NCBI GenBank assembly: GCA_019114445.1
Contig: DXFL01000023.1
Coordinates: 213,852-277,851 of the forward strand
Direction of reading: 5' to 3'
DNA length: 64,000 nt
Source of the DNA: Candidatus Barnesiella excrementigallinarum
GTDB taxonomy: Bacteria > Bacteroidota > Bacteroidia > Bacteroidales > Barnesiellaceae
The notes under the pieces were generated by a model. The model was not told the DNA's origin, did no database searches, and saw only the letters and a list, made by a program, of their open reading frames with translations. Position numbers and translations under genes: made by a program. Positions 36,782 through 44,205 of this stretch are shown in pieces. Each line of letters starts with the position of its first letter. Within the stretch, counting starts at the first letter, position 1.

Positions 36782-37528
36782 ATGACAACGAAAGAGATTA
36801 TCAGGCTGGATAATATCCGGCGCAATTTCATTGTGGGGAACGAGACCGTACACGCACTGCGGGGTGTGAGCTTCACTATAAACGCAGGCGAGTTCGTGAC
36901 GATCATGGGTACCAGCGGATCGGGAAAATCGACCCTGCTCAATATATTGGGTTGCCTCGACACCCCCACGTCGGGCGAATACTATCTCGACGGTATCCCG
37001 GTCAAAAGCATGGGTAAGAACGAACGGTCGGTTCTGCGAAACCGCAAGATTGGCTTCGTATTCCAATCCTACAACCTATTGCCCAAAACAACAGCCCTCG
37101 AAAATGTAGAATTACCGCTCATGTACAATTCGGCTATTTCGGCGCGTGAACGGCACGAAATGGCCTCGAAAGCGCTCGACGCCGTAGGTCTTTCCGAACG
37201 AAAAAACCACAAGTCGAACCAAATGTCGGGCGGACAGCAGCAACGTGTAGCTATCGCCCGGGCTTTGGTAAACGACCCCGTCATTATCCTCGCCGACGAA
37301 GCAACAGGTAATCTCGACACCCGCACCTCGTTCGAGATTCTAGTTCTCTTCCAAGAGCTGCACGCCCGTGGACGTACCATTATTTTCGTAACACATAACC
37401 CCGAATTGTCGGCATACAGTAGCCGAAATATCGTATTGCGAGACGGGAAAGTCATTTCGGACACCTCGAACGAGAAGCAGGCTTCGGCGTTGGAGATGTT
37501 ACAGAAACTACCGGTAGAAACCGATTAA
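36782..37528 (+). CDS. ABC transporter ATP-binding protein, MacB/LolD type
   Basis: A 248-aa nucleotide-binding protein powering the exporter. Walker A GTSGSGKST (43-51), Q-loop Gln95 in VFQSYNLLP, signature MSGGQQQRVAIARAL (148-162) and Walker B VIILADEATGNLDT (167-180) are all intact. In E. coli MacB this domain is fused to the permease; here it is a separate gene 10 nt before the permease, the usual Bacteroidetes arrangement. Confidence 0.96.
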   Translation: MTTKEIIRLDNIRRNFIVGNETVHALRGVSFTINAGEFVTIMGTSGSGKSTLLNILGCLDTPTSGEYYLDGIPVKSMGKNERSVLRNRKIGFVFQSYNLLPKTTALENVELPLMYNSAISARERHEMASKALDAVGLSERKNHKSNQMSGGQQQRVAIARALVNDPVIILADEATGNLDTRTSFEILVLFQELHARGRTIIFVTHNPELSAYSSRNIVLRDGKVISDTSNEKQASALEMLQKLPVETD

Positions 37529-37538
37529 GAAAGATATT

Positions 37539-38759
37539 ATGAATCTGACCAATCTCACCAAAATAGCATTAAAAGCGCTCAACAATAACAAAATGAGGTG
37601 TTTCCTCACCATGCTGGGCATCATTATCGGCGTAGCGTCGGTGATTACCATGCTGGCTATCGGACAGGGCTCAAAACGAAGCATACGGGAACAGATCGCC
37701 GAAATGGGATCGAACATGATTATGATACACCCCGGTAATATGGAGCGGGGCGGTGTCAGACAAGATGCATCGTCCATGCAAACCCTTAAACTGAACGACT
37801 ACAAGGCCATCGACGAGGAGACCGAATATGTATCGGCCTGCTCTCCGTCGGTCAACAGCAGCGGACAATTCATATACGGTGCCAACAACTACCCCAGTAC
37901 GATCTATGGCGTAACCGAAGACTACCTCGAAATACGTAAAATCTCGATCGAAGAAGGCAGTATGTTCACTCCGCAAGATGTCCTCTCCTCGGCCAAAGTC
38001 TGCTTGGTAGGCAAAACCATCACCGACAACCTGTTCCCCAACGGCGAAAGCCCTATCGGCAAAGTGATACGGTTCAACAAAATACCGCTTAAAATCGTCG
38101 GGACCCTCACTCCCAAAGGATACAACAGCATGGGCATGGACCAAGACGATATGGTTTTGGCCCCTTACACCACGGTACAAAAACGTATCCTCGCCATCAC
38201 TTACCTGCAAGGGATTTACTGCTCGGCCCTCACCGAAGAGCTTACACCACAGGCTACCGAAGAGATTGCACAAATCTTGCGGAAAAACCATAAAATCAAA
38301 GAGGGCGCAGAGGACGATTTCGAAATCCGTTCGCAAGAAGAGCTAAGCTCCATGATGAGCTCCACCACCGATATGATGACTATCCTGCTGGCTTGTATCG
38401 CGGGTATTTCGCTGCTGGTAGGCGGTATCGGTATCATGAATATCATGTATGTATCGGTCACCGAGCGCACCCGCGAAATTGGTCTGCGAATGTCTATCGG
38501 CGCACGGGGTATCGATATTCTCTCCCAATTTCTTATCGAGGCCGTACTCATCAGTGTCACAGGAGGTATTATTGGCGTATTACTTGGCGTAGGTGCCTCT
38601 ATGGTCGTCAACTTGGTATTCAACTGGCCGGTTTATATACAAGCCTACTCGGTGATACTCTCTTTCTTTGTCTGTACACTCACCGGTATATTCTTCGGCT
38701 GGTATCCGGCTCGCAAAGCAGCCAACCTCGACCCCATAGAAGCAATTCGTTACGAATAA
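37539..38759 (+). CDS. MacB-type ABC transporter permease (FtsX family)
   Basis: A 406-aa inner-membrane protein: TM1 at about 22-42 (FLTMLGIIIGVASVITMLAIG), a large MacB-PCD periplasmic domain (about 45-245), then three C-terminal helices around 275-400 (LLACIAGISLLVGGIGIMNIM, SVTGGIIGVLLGVGASMVVN, VILSFFVCTLTGIFFG) ending in PARKAANLDPIEAIRYE, the FtsX C-terminal signature. It acts as a mechanotransmission pump with the ATPase and adaptor. Confidence 0.96.
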   Translation: MNLTNLTKIALKALNNNKMRCFLTMLGIIIGVASVITMLAIGQGSKRSIREQIAEMGSNMIMIHPGNMERGGVRQDASSMQTLKLNDYKAIDEETEYVSACSPSVNSSGQFIYGANNYPSTIYGVTEDYLEIRKISIEEGSMFTPQDVLSSAKVCLVGKTITDNLFPNGESPIGKVIRFNKIPLKIVGTLTPKGYNSMGMDQDDMVLAPYTTVQKRILAITYLQGIYCSALTEELTPQATEEIAQILRKNHKIKEGAEDDFEIRSQEELSSMMSSTTDMMTILLACIAGISLLVGGIGIMNIMYVSVTERTREIGLRMSIGARGIDILSQFLIEAVLISVTGGIIGVLLGVGASMVVNLVFNWPVYIQAYSVILSFFVCTLTGIFFGWYPARKAANLDPIEAIRYE

Positions 38760-38784
38760 ATAATATTTTTAGTCTCTAAATTGC

Positions 38785-38792
38785 TATATTTG
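38785..38792 (+). promoter_or_regulatory. -7 box just ahead of the sensor kinase start
   Basis: TATATTTG matches TAnnTTTG exactly and lies only 4 nt before the ATG at 38797. If active, transcription would begin at or beside the start codon, giving a leaderless kinase mRNA. No good -33 box is present at the usual distance, so activity is uncertain. Confidence 0.4.
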
Positions 38793-38796
38793 TACT

Positions 38797-39864
38797 ATGG
38801 CACCCGATACGCAACACATACGCAAAAAGTTTAACCCCCTTTTTATCCACGTAATTGCGTGGACCATCATATTTCTCTTCCCGCTCCTCTTCTTCGAGCG
38901 GTTCGAGAGCATGAGGCGTATGCATGATTTCAACCTATTGAAATTCTACATACAACCATTGTGCATTGCTCTCATATTCTATATCAACTACCTGTGGCTT
39001 ATCGACAAAGTCCTTTTCCAGAAAAAGCCCATACGTTTCATTATTTACAACCTGCTACTCATTGTACTCACCAACATAATCAGTTTTTTAGTACACCGCA
39101 TGATGGTACCTCCCGAAGTCATACATTGGCGACCGGGAATCATACCTCCACCACGGCCGGGACTCATGCAATGGCAAGACGCCATTACCTTAGCCCTGAG
39201 TGTAGGATTAAGCGTGGCTATTAAGATGACTCAAAAATGGATCATCTCTGAAAAAGAGCGCAAACAACTGGAACAAGAGCGTACCGAAGCTGAACTGAAA
39301 AATTTGAAAAACCAACTCAACCCCCATTTCCTCTTCAACACGCTCAACAACATCTACTCGCTCATCGCCATTAGCCCCGACCGCGCACAAAGCGCAGTCC
39401 TCGAACTGAGTAAAATGTTACGGTATGTACTTTATGAAAACACACAACACTATGTACCCATAGAAAAAGAGTTGGAATTTAATCAAAATTACATCGAATT
39501 GATGCGACTGCGGCTGGCTCGCCATGTAAAAACCGAAGTAAATATACCTCAGGGGTTGTGCCGAGGATATAAGATTGCCCCCCTACTGTTTATCACTTTA
39601 ATTGAGAATGCTTTCAAACACGGGACAAGCGCAACAGAAGATTCGTTTGTTTCGATAACCATGCGAGAGCCTTCACAAGGAGTTATCGAATGTCACATCG
39701 AAAACAGTTGCTTTCCCAAAGATAAAACCGATAAAAGCGGTTCGGGCATAGGATTGAAAAACCTATCCCGGCAACTCGAACTTCTCTACCCCGAAAAGCA
39801 CAGTTTCCATACCGAAAGCGATACACATATCTATCGAGCCACTTTAACCATCGACTTGAACTGA
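38797..39864 (+). CDS. LytS/YehU-type sensor histidine kinase
   Basis: A 355-aa membrane kinase. Four predicted helices at about 15-32, 52-70, 80-100 and 128-146, then a coiled coil and the His_kinase domain with LNPHFLFNTLNNIYSLI (phospho-acceptor His177). An ATP-binding region follows with ENAFKHG (N box) and SGSGIGLKNL (G box). It has no sizeable extracellular sensor domain, so signal may be sensed in the membrane or through the exporter. It is cotranscribed with the LytTR regulator 17 nt downstream and lies 37 nt after the MacB permease. Confidence 0.94.
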   Translation: MAPDTQHIRKKFNPLFIHVIAWTIIFLFPLLFFERFESMRRMHDFNLLKFYIQPLCIALIFYINYLWLIDKVLFQKKPIRFIIYNLLLIVLTNIISFLVHRMMVPPEVIHWRPGIIPPPRPGLMQWQDAITLALSVGLSVAIKMTQKWIISEKERKQLEQERTEAELKNLKNQLNPHFLFNTLNNIYSLIAISPDRAQSAVLELSKMLRYVLYENTQHYVPIEKELEFNQNYIELMRLRLARHVKTEVNIPQGLCRGYKIAPLLFITLIENAFKHGTSATEDSFVSITMREPSQGVIECHIENSCFPKDKTDKSGSGIGLKNLSRQLELLYPEKHSFHTESDTHIYRATLTIDLN

Positions 39865-39881
39865 ATAAAATCTCTGCGACC

Positions 39882-40616
39882 ATGATACTGAAATGTTGCA
39901 TTATCGACGATGAACCCTTAGCCATAGAGCTATTGGAAAGTTATGTCAAAAAAACTCCGTTCCTCCAACTGGAAGCCTCGTTCAACTCGGCCATACAAGC
40001 GATCGAGCGTATTTCGAAAGGCGACATCGACCTGCTCTTCCTCGACATACAAATGCCGGAGTTGAGCGGCATGGAATTTTCGAAAATGATCGAAGGGAAA
40101 TGCCGCATTATCTTTACCACCGCTTTCGGACAATATGCCGTAGACAGTTATAAAGTTAACGCCATCGACTATTTGCTCAAACCCATCGCCTACTCCGATT
40201 TCTTAAAAGCCGCCCAAAAGGCATTACAGTGGTTCGAACTGTCGGCAACGCCTACAACCGAAAGCCCACAGCCCGACAACCAATACATCTTTGTCAAAAG
40301 CGACTACAAACTCAAACAAATTCCCCTCGACAAAATTCTCTACATCGAGGGGCTCAAAGATTATGTAAAGATTTATCTCGAAGGTGAACCTCACCCCATC
40401 TTGTCGCTCCTAAGCCTCAAATCGCTCGAAGATATGTTGCCCGAAGAGCGATTTATCCGGGTACACCGGTCGTTCATCGTGCAAGGTTGCAAAATAAAAA
40501 TGATAGACCGCAACCGTATCGTCTTCGGGAAAGAGTATATCCCCATCTCCGACACCTACAAAGAGTCGTTTGCCGAGTTTATCGCCCGCCACTCGCCGCT
40601 CATCGGGAAACAGTAA
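39882..40616 (+). CDS. LytTR-family response regulator
   Basis: A 244-aa cytoplasmic regulator. Receiver domain about 1-120 with acidic pair Asp9-Asp10, phospho-acceptor Asp55 in LLFLDIQMPELSG and Lys100 in DYLLKPIA. LytTR DNA-binding domain about 140-240 (YIFVKSDYKLKQIPLDKILY, RFIRVHRSFIV). It pairs with the upstream kinase. Such pairs often control adjacent transporters, so the MacAB-TolC operon is a likely target, although the palindrome at its promoter does not look like a LytTR direct repeat. Confidence 0.95.
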   Translation: MILKCCIIDDEPLAIELLESYVKKTPFLQLEASFNSAIQAIERISKGDIDLLFLDIQMPELSGMEFSKMIEGKCRIIFTTAFGQYAVDSYKVNAIDYLLKPIAYSDFLKAAQKALQWFELSATPTTESPQPDNQYIFVKSDYKLKQIPLDKILYIEGLKDYVKIYLEGEPHPILSLLSLKSLEDMLPEERFIRVHRSFIVQGCKIKMIDRNRIVFGKEYIPISDTYKESFAEFIARHSPLIGKQ

Positions 40617-40705
40617 AGGAAGAAAAAAAGGTATACGGGGTAGCCCTATCTTGGGGGATTCCGTGCGCCACAATGCAAAATCACCGAAAGGGACATTACA
40701 CACTA

Positions 40706-40746
40706 CGACGCAGAGAGTTTGGTAGAGAAATACCCCCTCTGCGTCG
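40706..40746. terminator. hairpin between convergent genes, possible bidirectional terminator
   Basis: cgacgcagag (40706-40715) pairs perfectly with ctctgcgtcg (40737-40746) around a 21-nt loop. It lies between the stop of the LytTR gene and the stop of the convergent DUF5056 gene, the only place where both need termination. No strong U-run follows, so confidence is moderate. Confidence 0.45.
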
Positions 40747-40785
40747 CGTCGCGGAAAAACCGCCTTACTTAAATTTATTTCAGTC

Positions 40786-41118
40786 TCAGGAAGCGTCGTA
40801 AATCGAACGTAAAAAAGAGTTCAGTTGACCGGCAAAGAGAAGGCAAGCCACCGTCAATACGCCATACATCACCCACGTACCGGGACAGGTCCAGCAAGGA
40901 TTGACCATCAACTCACGGGCAAACGCCACACAAAGAGCCATACAAATAACCAAAATCAGCGCCAAAATTACCAGCGAGACTTTCACCTCCATGCTCCACC
41001 GTTTGCGGGGCAGACGATTCATCACCCGGCGGGTAAACCACTTGTTGGGTCGGGGCTGGGGAGTGTGCCGGCCGAAAAACTCCCGCCACTGGTCATCATT
41101 CCACTCTTTCATATCCAT
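40786..41118 (-). CDS. DUF5056-like small membrane protein, possible anti-sigma factor
   Basis: A 110-aa protein with a charged cytoplasmic N-terminus (about 1-42, including RPNKWFTRRVMNRLPRK) and two membrane helices (about 47-68 and 83-103). It overlaps the end of the ECF sigma gene by 23 nt, so translation is coupled; Met3 is an alternative start. Short membrane proteins coupled to an ECF sigma gene are commonly its negative regulators. That role is inferred from position only; no zinc-binding ZAS motif is present. Confidence 0.7.
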   Translation of the reverse strand: MDMKEWNDDQWREFFGRHTPQPRPNKWFTRRVMNRLPRKRWSMEVKVSLVILALILVICMALCVAFARELMVNPCWTCPGTWVMYGVLTVACLLFAGQLNSFLRSIYDAS

Positions 41119-41641
41119 TTTTCTTTAAATATTCTCCTAATTTTCGCTTGGCTCGCGACAGATGCGATTTAATAGTTCCCTCAGGCATACCGGTCACTTC
41201 GGAAATCCGAGCCACAGCCATATCCTCAACGAAATAGAGGGTAACGACGGTGCGCTCTTCGGGACGCAGTATCGACAAGGCTTGGACCATATCGATACGG
41301 CGGTCTACCGGTTCGGGAAGGAGGGGGATTCGAACCCCCTCGTCTATCGGCTCGAAATAACGGTCGCCTTGCTTGCGCAACTCGTCGTAATAAAGGTTAT
41401 AAGCCACTCGAAACAACCATGTCGAGAATGACGACAATCCTTTGTAATCTCGCAGGTGATAATACACTTTGATAAAAGTCTCCTGCGCCAGATCGTCGGT
41501 GAGGGTTTCGTTGCCGCCGGTAAGGTTCAAAAAGAACCGTTTCAGCCGCTCTTGATATTTGTCGACGAGGGCAGCAAACGCCTTTCGGTCGTCAAACAAC
41601 GCACAACGGGTCACCCACACTATATCCTCGGTCTTGTCCAT
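41096..41641 (-). CDS. ECF-type RNA polymerase sigma factor
   Basis: A 181-aa sigma-70 family factor. Region 2 at about 20-85 (NETLTDDLAQETFIKVYYHL; LSSFSTWLFRVAYNLYYDEL) and region 4 at about 118-172 (LRPEERTVVTLYFVEDMAVA; PEGTIKSHLSRAKRKL). The gene lies between DUF6249 and DUF5056 genes and is probably transcribed from the ECF-type promoter at 42383-42413, implying autoregulation. It is unrelated in sequence to the PUL sigma factor at 63160-63732. Confidence 0.95.
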   Translation of the reverse strand: MDKTEDIVWVTRCALFDDRKAFAALVDKYQERLKRFFLNLTGGNETLTDDLAQETFIKVYYHLRDYKGLSSFSTWLFRVAYNLYYDELRKQGDRYFEPIDEGVRIPLLPEPVDRRIDMVQALSILRPEERTVVTLYFVEDMAVARISEVTGMPEGTIKSHLSRAKRKLGEYLKKNGYERVE

Positions 41642-41655
41642 CTCGTCGGGATTGC

Positions 41656-42324
41656 TTATTCGGGTTGATGGGTATTGTTATCCTCTTCGGTACGCGACGA
41701 TACCCGATAAAAAATCAGTTTACCCACACCCACCAAAATAAAAATAACTGCCAGCCCCAACAGGAAGATACCGTAGCTGTCGCCAAATTCTTCGGTTCCA
41801 CCGATACTCCACTTCACGATACTCCAAATAGCCAAGCCTATACCTATACCCAAAAATACCAAACTTTGGTTGAGAGCCACCAACTTGTCGGGACGGGGCT
41901 GCCGCGACTTGGGCGTTTCGAAAAATCCGTCGGGCAACTCACGACCCGCCTCGATAGCCTTTTCGATCACTTGATAATGAGCCTTCTGCTTCCTGTTACG
42001 ATAGTAGATATAGAAAAAAATTATCAAGAAAGCAAAAAGGAAAGGACAAGTTACCGCCAATAACGGGACAAGCGCATCGAGAATATCCTCTGCATCGGCC
42101 CCTGTGGTATAAAATGTTCTATCTCGTTCCAGTTGAAGTTCGGCCATACGTATCTTGTAAGCTTCGCTCTCGGTCATACCGCCGAGGCTGTCGCTATCGG
42201 CCACAGCCGTAGCCACGGTTGCCTGCTGTTGTTTCGTCGAGTTTGCGTTCCCGGCCGGAGCGGCCATTACTGCGCCCGTCCACAAAACGAGTGAAAGGAG
42301 CGCCGTCATCATCATTCTTTTCAT
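41656..42324 (-). CDS. DUF6249-like membrane protein
   Basis: A 222-aa protein with a cleavable leader (MMMTALLSLVLWTGAVMAAP), a periplasmic stretch rich in Ala/Gln/Thr, then three membrane helices (about 85-108, 152-170 and 185-205) separated by a cytoplasmic RNRKQKAHYQVIEKAIEAGR helix. Function is unknown. It is the first gene of a three-gene unit with the ECF sigma (14 nt downstream) and DUF5056 genes, so it may be part of an envelope-stress sensing module. Confidence 0.8.
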   Translation of the reverse strand: MKRMMMTALLSLVLWTGAVMAAPAGNANSTKQQQATVATAVADSDSLGGMTESEAYKIRMAELQLERDRTFYTTGADAEDILDALVPLLAVTCPFLFAFLIIFFYIYYRNRKQKAHYQVIEKAIEAGRELPDGFFETPKSRQPRPDKLVALNQSLVFLGIGIGLAIWSIVKWSIGGTEEFGDSYGIFLLGLAVIFILVGVGKLIFYRVSSRTEEDNNTHQPE

Positions 42325-42382
42325 AAAGGTTTCTATTTATATTATTTTATTTCTATCTGTTCTCTTTCCGGAAATTCAACCG

Positions 42383-42413
42383 TTAGACGTAAACACACCC
42401 CCCGCAGGTTGCA
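42383..42413 (-). promoter_or_regulatory. ECF-sigma-type promoter for the DUF6249-sigma-DUF5056 operon
   Basis: On the minus strand TGCAACC (-35, 42407-42413), a 17-nt spacer and CGTCTAA (-10, 42383-42389). The AAC of the -35 and CGTC of the -10 are hallmarks of ECF promoters. The predicted start is near 42376, about 50 nt before the first ATG. It implies that the sigma factor activates its own operon. Confidence 0.6.
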
Positions 42414-42551
42414 CCGGATCACACTTTTTCAAAAAAATTTTTACATCGGAACCCAATCCGGCTTACACCGGAGACACAACAAATTTAATCATATTTATCC
42501 CTACCGGTAAGAAAACAGGTCAACAAACGAACAATGCCAGTAAAAAAGCGG

Positions 42552-42559
42552 TAATTTTG
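42552..42559 (+). promoter_or_regulatory. -7 box for the GNAT-nitrilase gene
   Basis: TAATTTTG matches TAnnTTTG and lies 25 nt before the ATG at 42585. No clear -33 TTTG is present at the usual spacing. The rest of the 260-nt divergent gap (42325-42584) holds the ECF promoter and A/T-rich sequence with no RNA element that I can recognize. Confidence 0.45.
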
Positions 42560-42584
42560 TACGCTCGAAATAAATCACGAAACG

Positions 42585-44117
42585 ATGAAACCCAAAGAAA
42601 TCAATAAAGTCGAGATCCGCAATCTGCAAAAAGAGGACTACGACCAACTGGCCAGCTCGTTCACCCGTGTATATGCCGACGGCAGCGACGTGTTTTGGAC
42701 TCCCGAACAAATAAACAAACTTATCCGTATCTTCCCCGAAGGACAGATTGTGACCGTAGTCGACGGTAAAATCGTGGGGTGCGCCCTCTCGATTATCGTC
42801 AACTACAACGACGTGAAAAACGACCATACCTATGCCCAAGTGACCGGCAACGAAACATTCGATACCCACACCCGCAAAGGGAATATTCTCTATGGTATCG
42901 AGGTATTCATTCACCCCGACTATCGCGGGCTGCGCTTGGCGCGCCGTATGTATGAATACCGCAAGGAGTTGTGCGAAAAACTCAACCTCAAAGCCATTAT
43001 GTTTGGCGGGCGTCTGCCCAATTATCATAAATATGCCGACCGTATGCGCCCCAAAGAGTATATCGACAAGGTGCGCCAACGCGAAATATTCGACCCGGTA
43101 TTGCTCTTCCAGCTCTCCAACGATTTCCACGTGCGCAAGGTAATGCGGAACTACCTGCCTAACGACGAGGAGTCGAAACACTTTGCTTGCCTGCTCCAAT
43201 GGGACAATATCTACTACCAAGAGCCCACCGAAGAGTATGTAACGCCCAAAACCACTGTGCGAGTGGGACTTGTGCAATGGCAAATGCGTAGCTACAAAAC
43301 CCTCGATGACTTGTTCGAACAAGTCGAATTTTTCGTCGATTCGGTAAGTAGCTACCAAAGCGATTTCGTTCTCTTCCCCGAATACTTCAACGCTCCCCTC
43401 ATGGCCCGCTTCAACGACGAAAGCGAATCGGAAGCCATACGCGGACTGGCACAATACACCGACGATATACGCGAACGGTTCATCAACCTCGCCATTCGCT
43501 ACAACATCAACATCATTACCGGCAGTATGCCCCTCATCAAAGAGGACGGACTACTCTACAACATCGGCTACCTCTGCCGTCGCGACGGTACCTACGAGAT
43601 GTACGAAAAACTGCACGTTACTCCCGACGAGATGAAATGCTGGGGGTTGAGCGGCGGCAAGGCCATTCGCACCTTCGAAACCGACTGCGCCAAGATAGGG
43701 GTACTTATCTGCTACGACGTAGAATTTCCCGAATTGTCGCGGATCATGGCCGGCGAAGGTATGCAGATACTTTTCGTCCCCTTCCTCACCGACACCCAAA
43801 ACGCCTATTCACGCGTGCGTGTATGCGCCCATGCCCGAGCCATCGAAAACGAATGCTTCGTAGTCATTGCCGGTAGTGTAGGCAACTTGCCCAAAGTACA
43901 CAACATGGACATTCAGTATGCCCAGTCGGGTGTATTCACCCCCTGCGACTTTGCCTTCCCCACCGATGGCCGACGCGCCGAGGCTACCCCAAACACCGAG
44001 ATGATCCTCATCTCCGATGTCGACCTCGACCTCCTCAACGAACTGCATACCTACGGCAGCGTGCGAAACCTTAAAGATCGCCGCAACGACCTTTACGAAG
44101 TGAGAATGAAAAAATAG
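42585..44117 (+). CDS. GNAT acetyltransferase fused to carbon-nitrogen hydrolase
   Basis: A 510-aa cytoplasmic two-domain protein. Residues about 8-190 form a GNAT-like fold (IEVFIHPDYRGLRLARRMYEYR carries the acetyl-CoA loop). Residues about 223-505 form a nitrilase-superfamily amidohydrolase with an intact Glu266 (LFPEYFN), Lys342 (YEKLHVTPDE), Cys376 (VLICYDVEFPE) triad. This fusion is widespread in Bacteroidales; its amide substrate is not established. It is monocistronic, convergent with the GH78 gene. Confidence 0.93.
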   Translation: MKPKEINKVEIRNLQKEDYDQLASSFTRVYADGSDVFWTPEQINKLIRIFPEGQIVTVVDGKIVGCALSIIVNYNDVKNDHTYAQVTGNETFDTHTRKGNILYGIEVFIHPDYRGLRLARRMYEYRKELCEKLNLKAIMFGGRLPNYHKYADRMRPKEYIDKVRQREIFDPVLLFQLSNDFHVRKVMRNYLPNDEESKHFACLLQWDNIYYQEPTEEYVTPKTTVRVGLVQWQMRSYKTLDDLFEQVEFFVDSVSSYQSDFVLFPEYFNAPLMARFNDESESEAIRGLAQYTDDIRERFINLAIRYNINIITGSMPLIKEDGLLYNIGYLCRRDGTYEMYEKLHVTPDEMKCWGLSGGKAIRTFETDCAKIGVLICYDVEFPELSRIMAGEGMQILFVPFLTDTQNAYSRVRVCAHARAIENECFVVIAGSVGNLPKVHNMDIQYAQSGVFTPCDFAFPTDGRRAEATPNTEMILISDVDLDLLNELHTYGSVRNLKDRRNDLYEVRMKK

Positions 44118-44205
44118 TCGATTTCGTATCCATATACAACAAAGCCCCCCGGATCTTAAACCAAGAACCAGAGAGGCTACCTATTAAAAACCTATCCGAT
44201 AAGAT

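Noticed and set aside
42325..42584. riboswitch in the divergent gap
   Set aside because: I looked for conserved riboswitch cores and found only the ECF promoter, a -7 box and A/T-rich tracts with short ccgg repeats.
42501..43454. 317-codon open frame antisense to the GNAT-nitrilase gene
   Set aside because: The opposite strand carries an intact Glu-Lys-Cys triad; the antisense frame has no recognizable domain.
44118..44205. terminator between the convergent GNAT-nitrilase and GH78 genes
   Set aside because: Only 5-6 bp complementarities (atctta/taagat, cggat/atccg) with long loops; nothing convincing.
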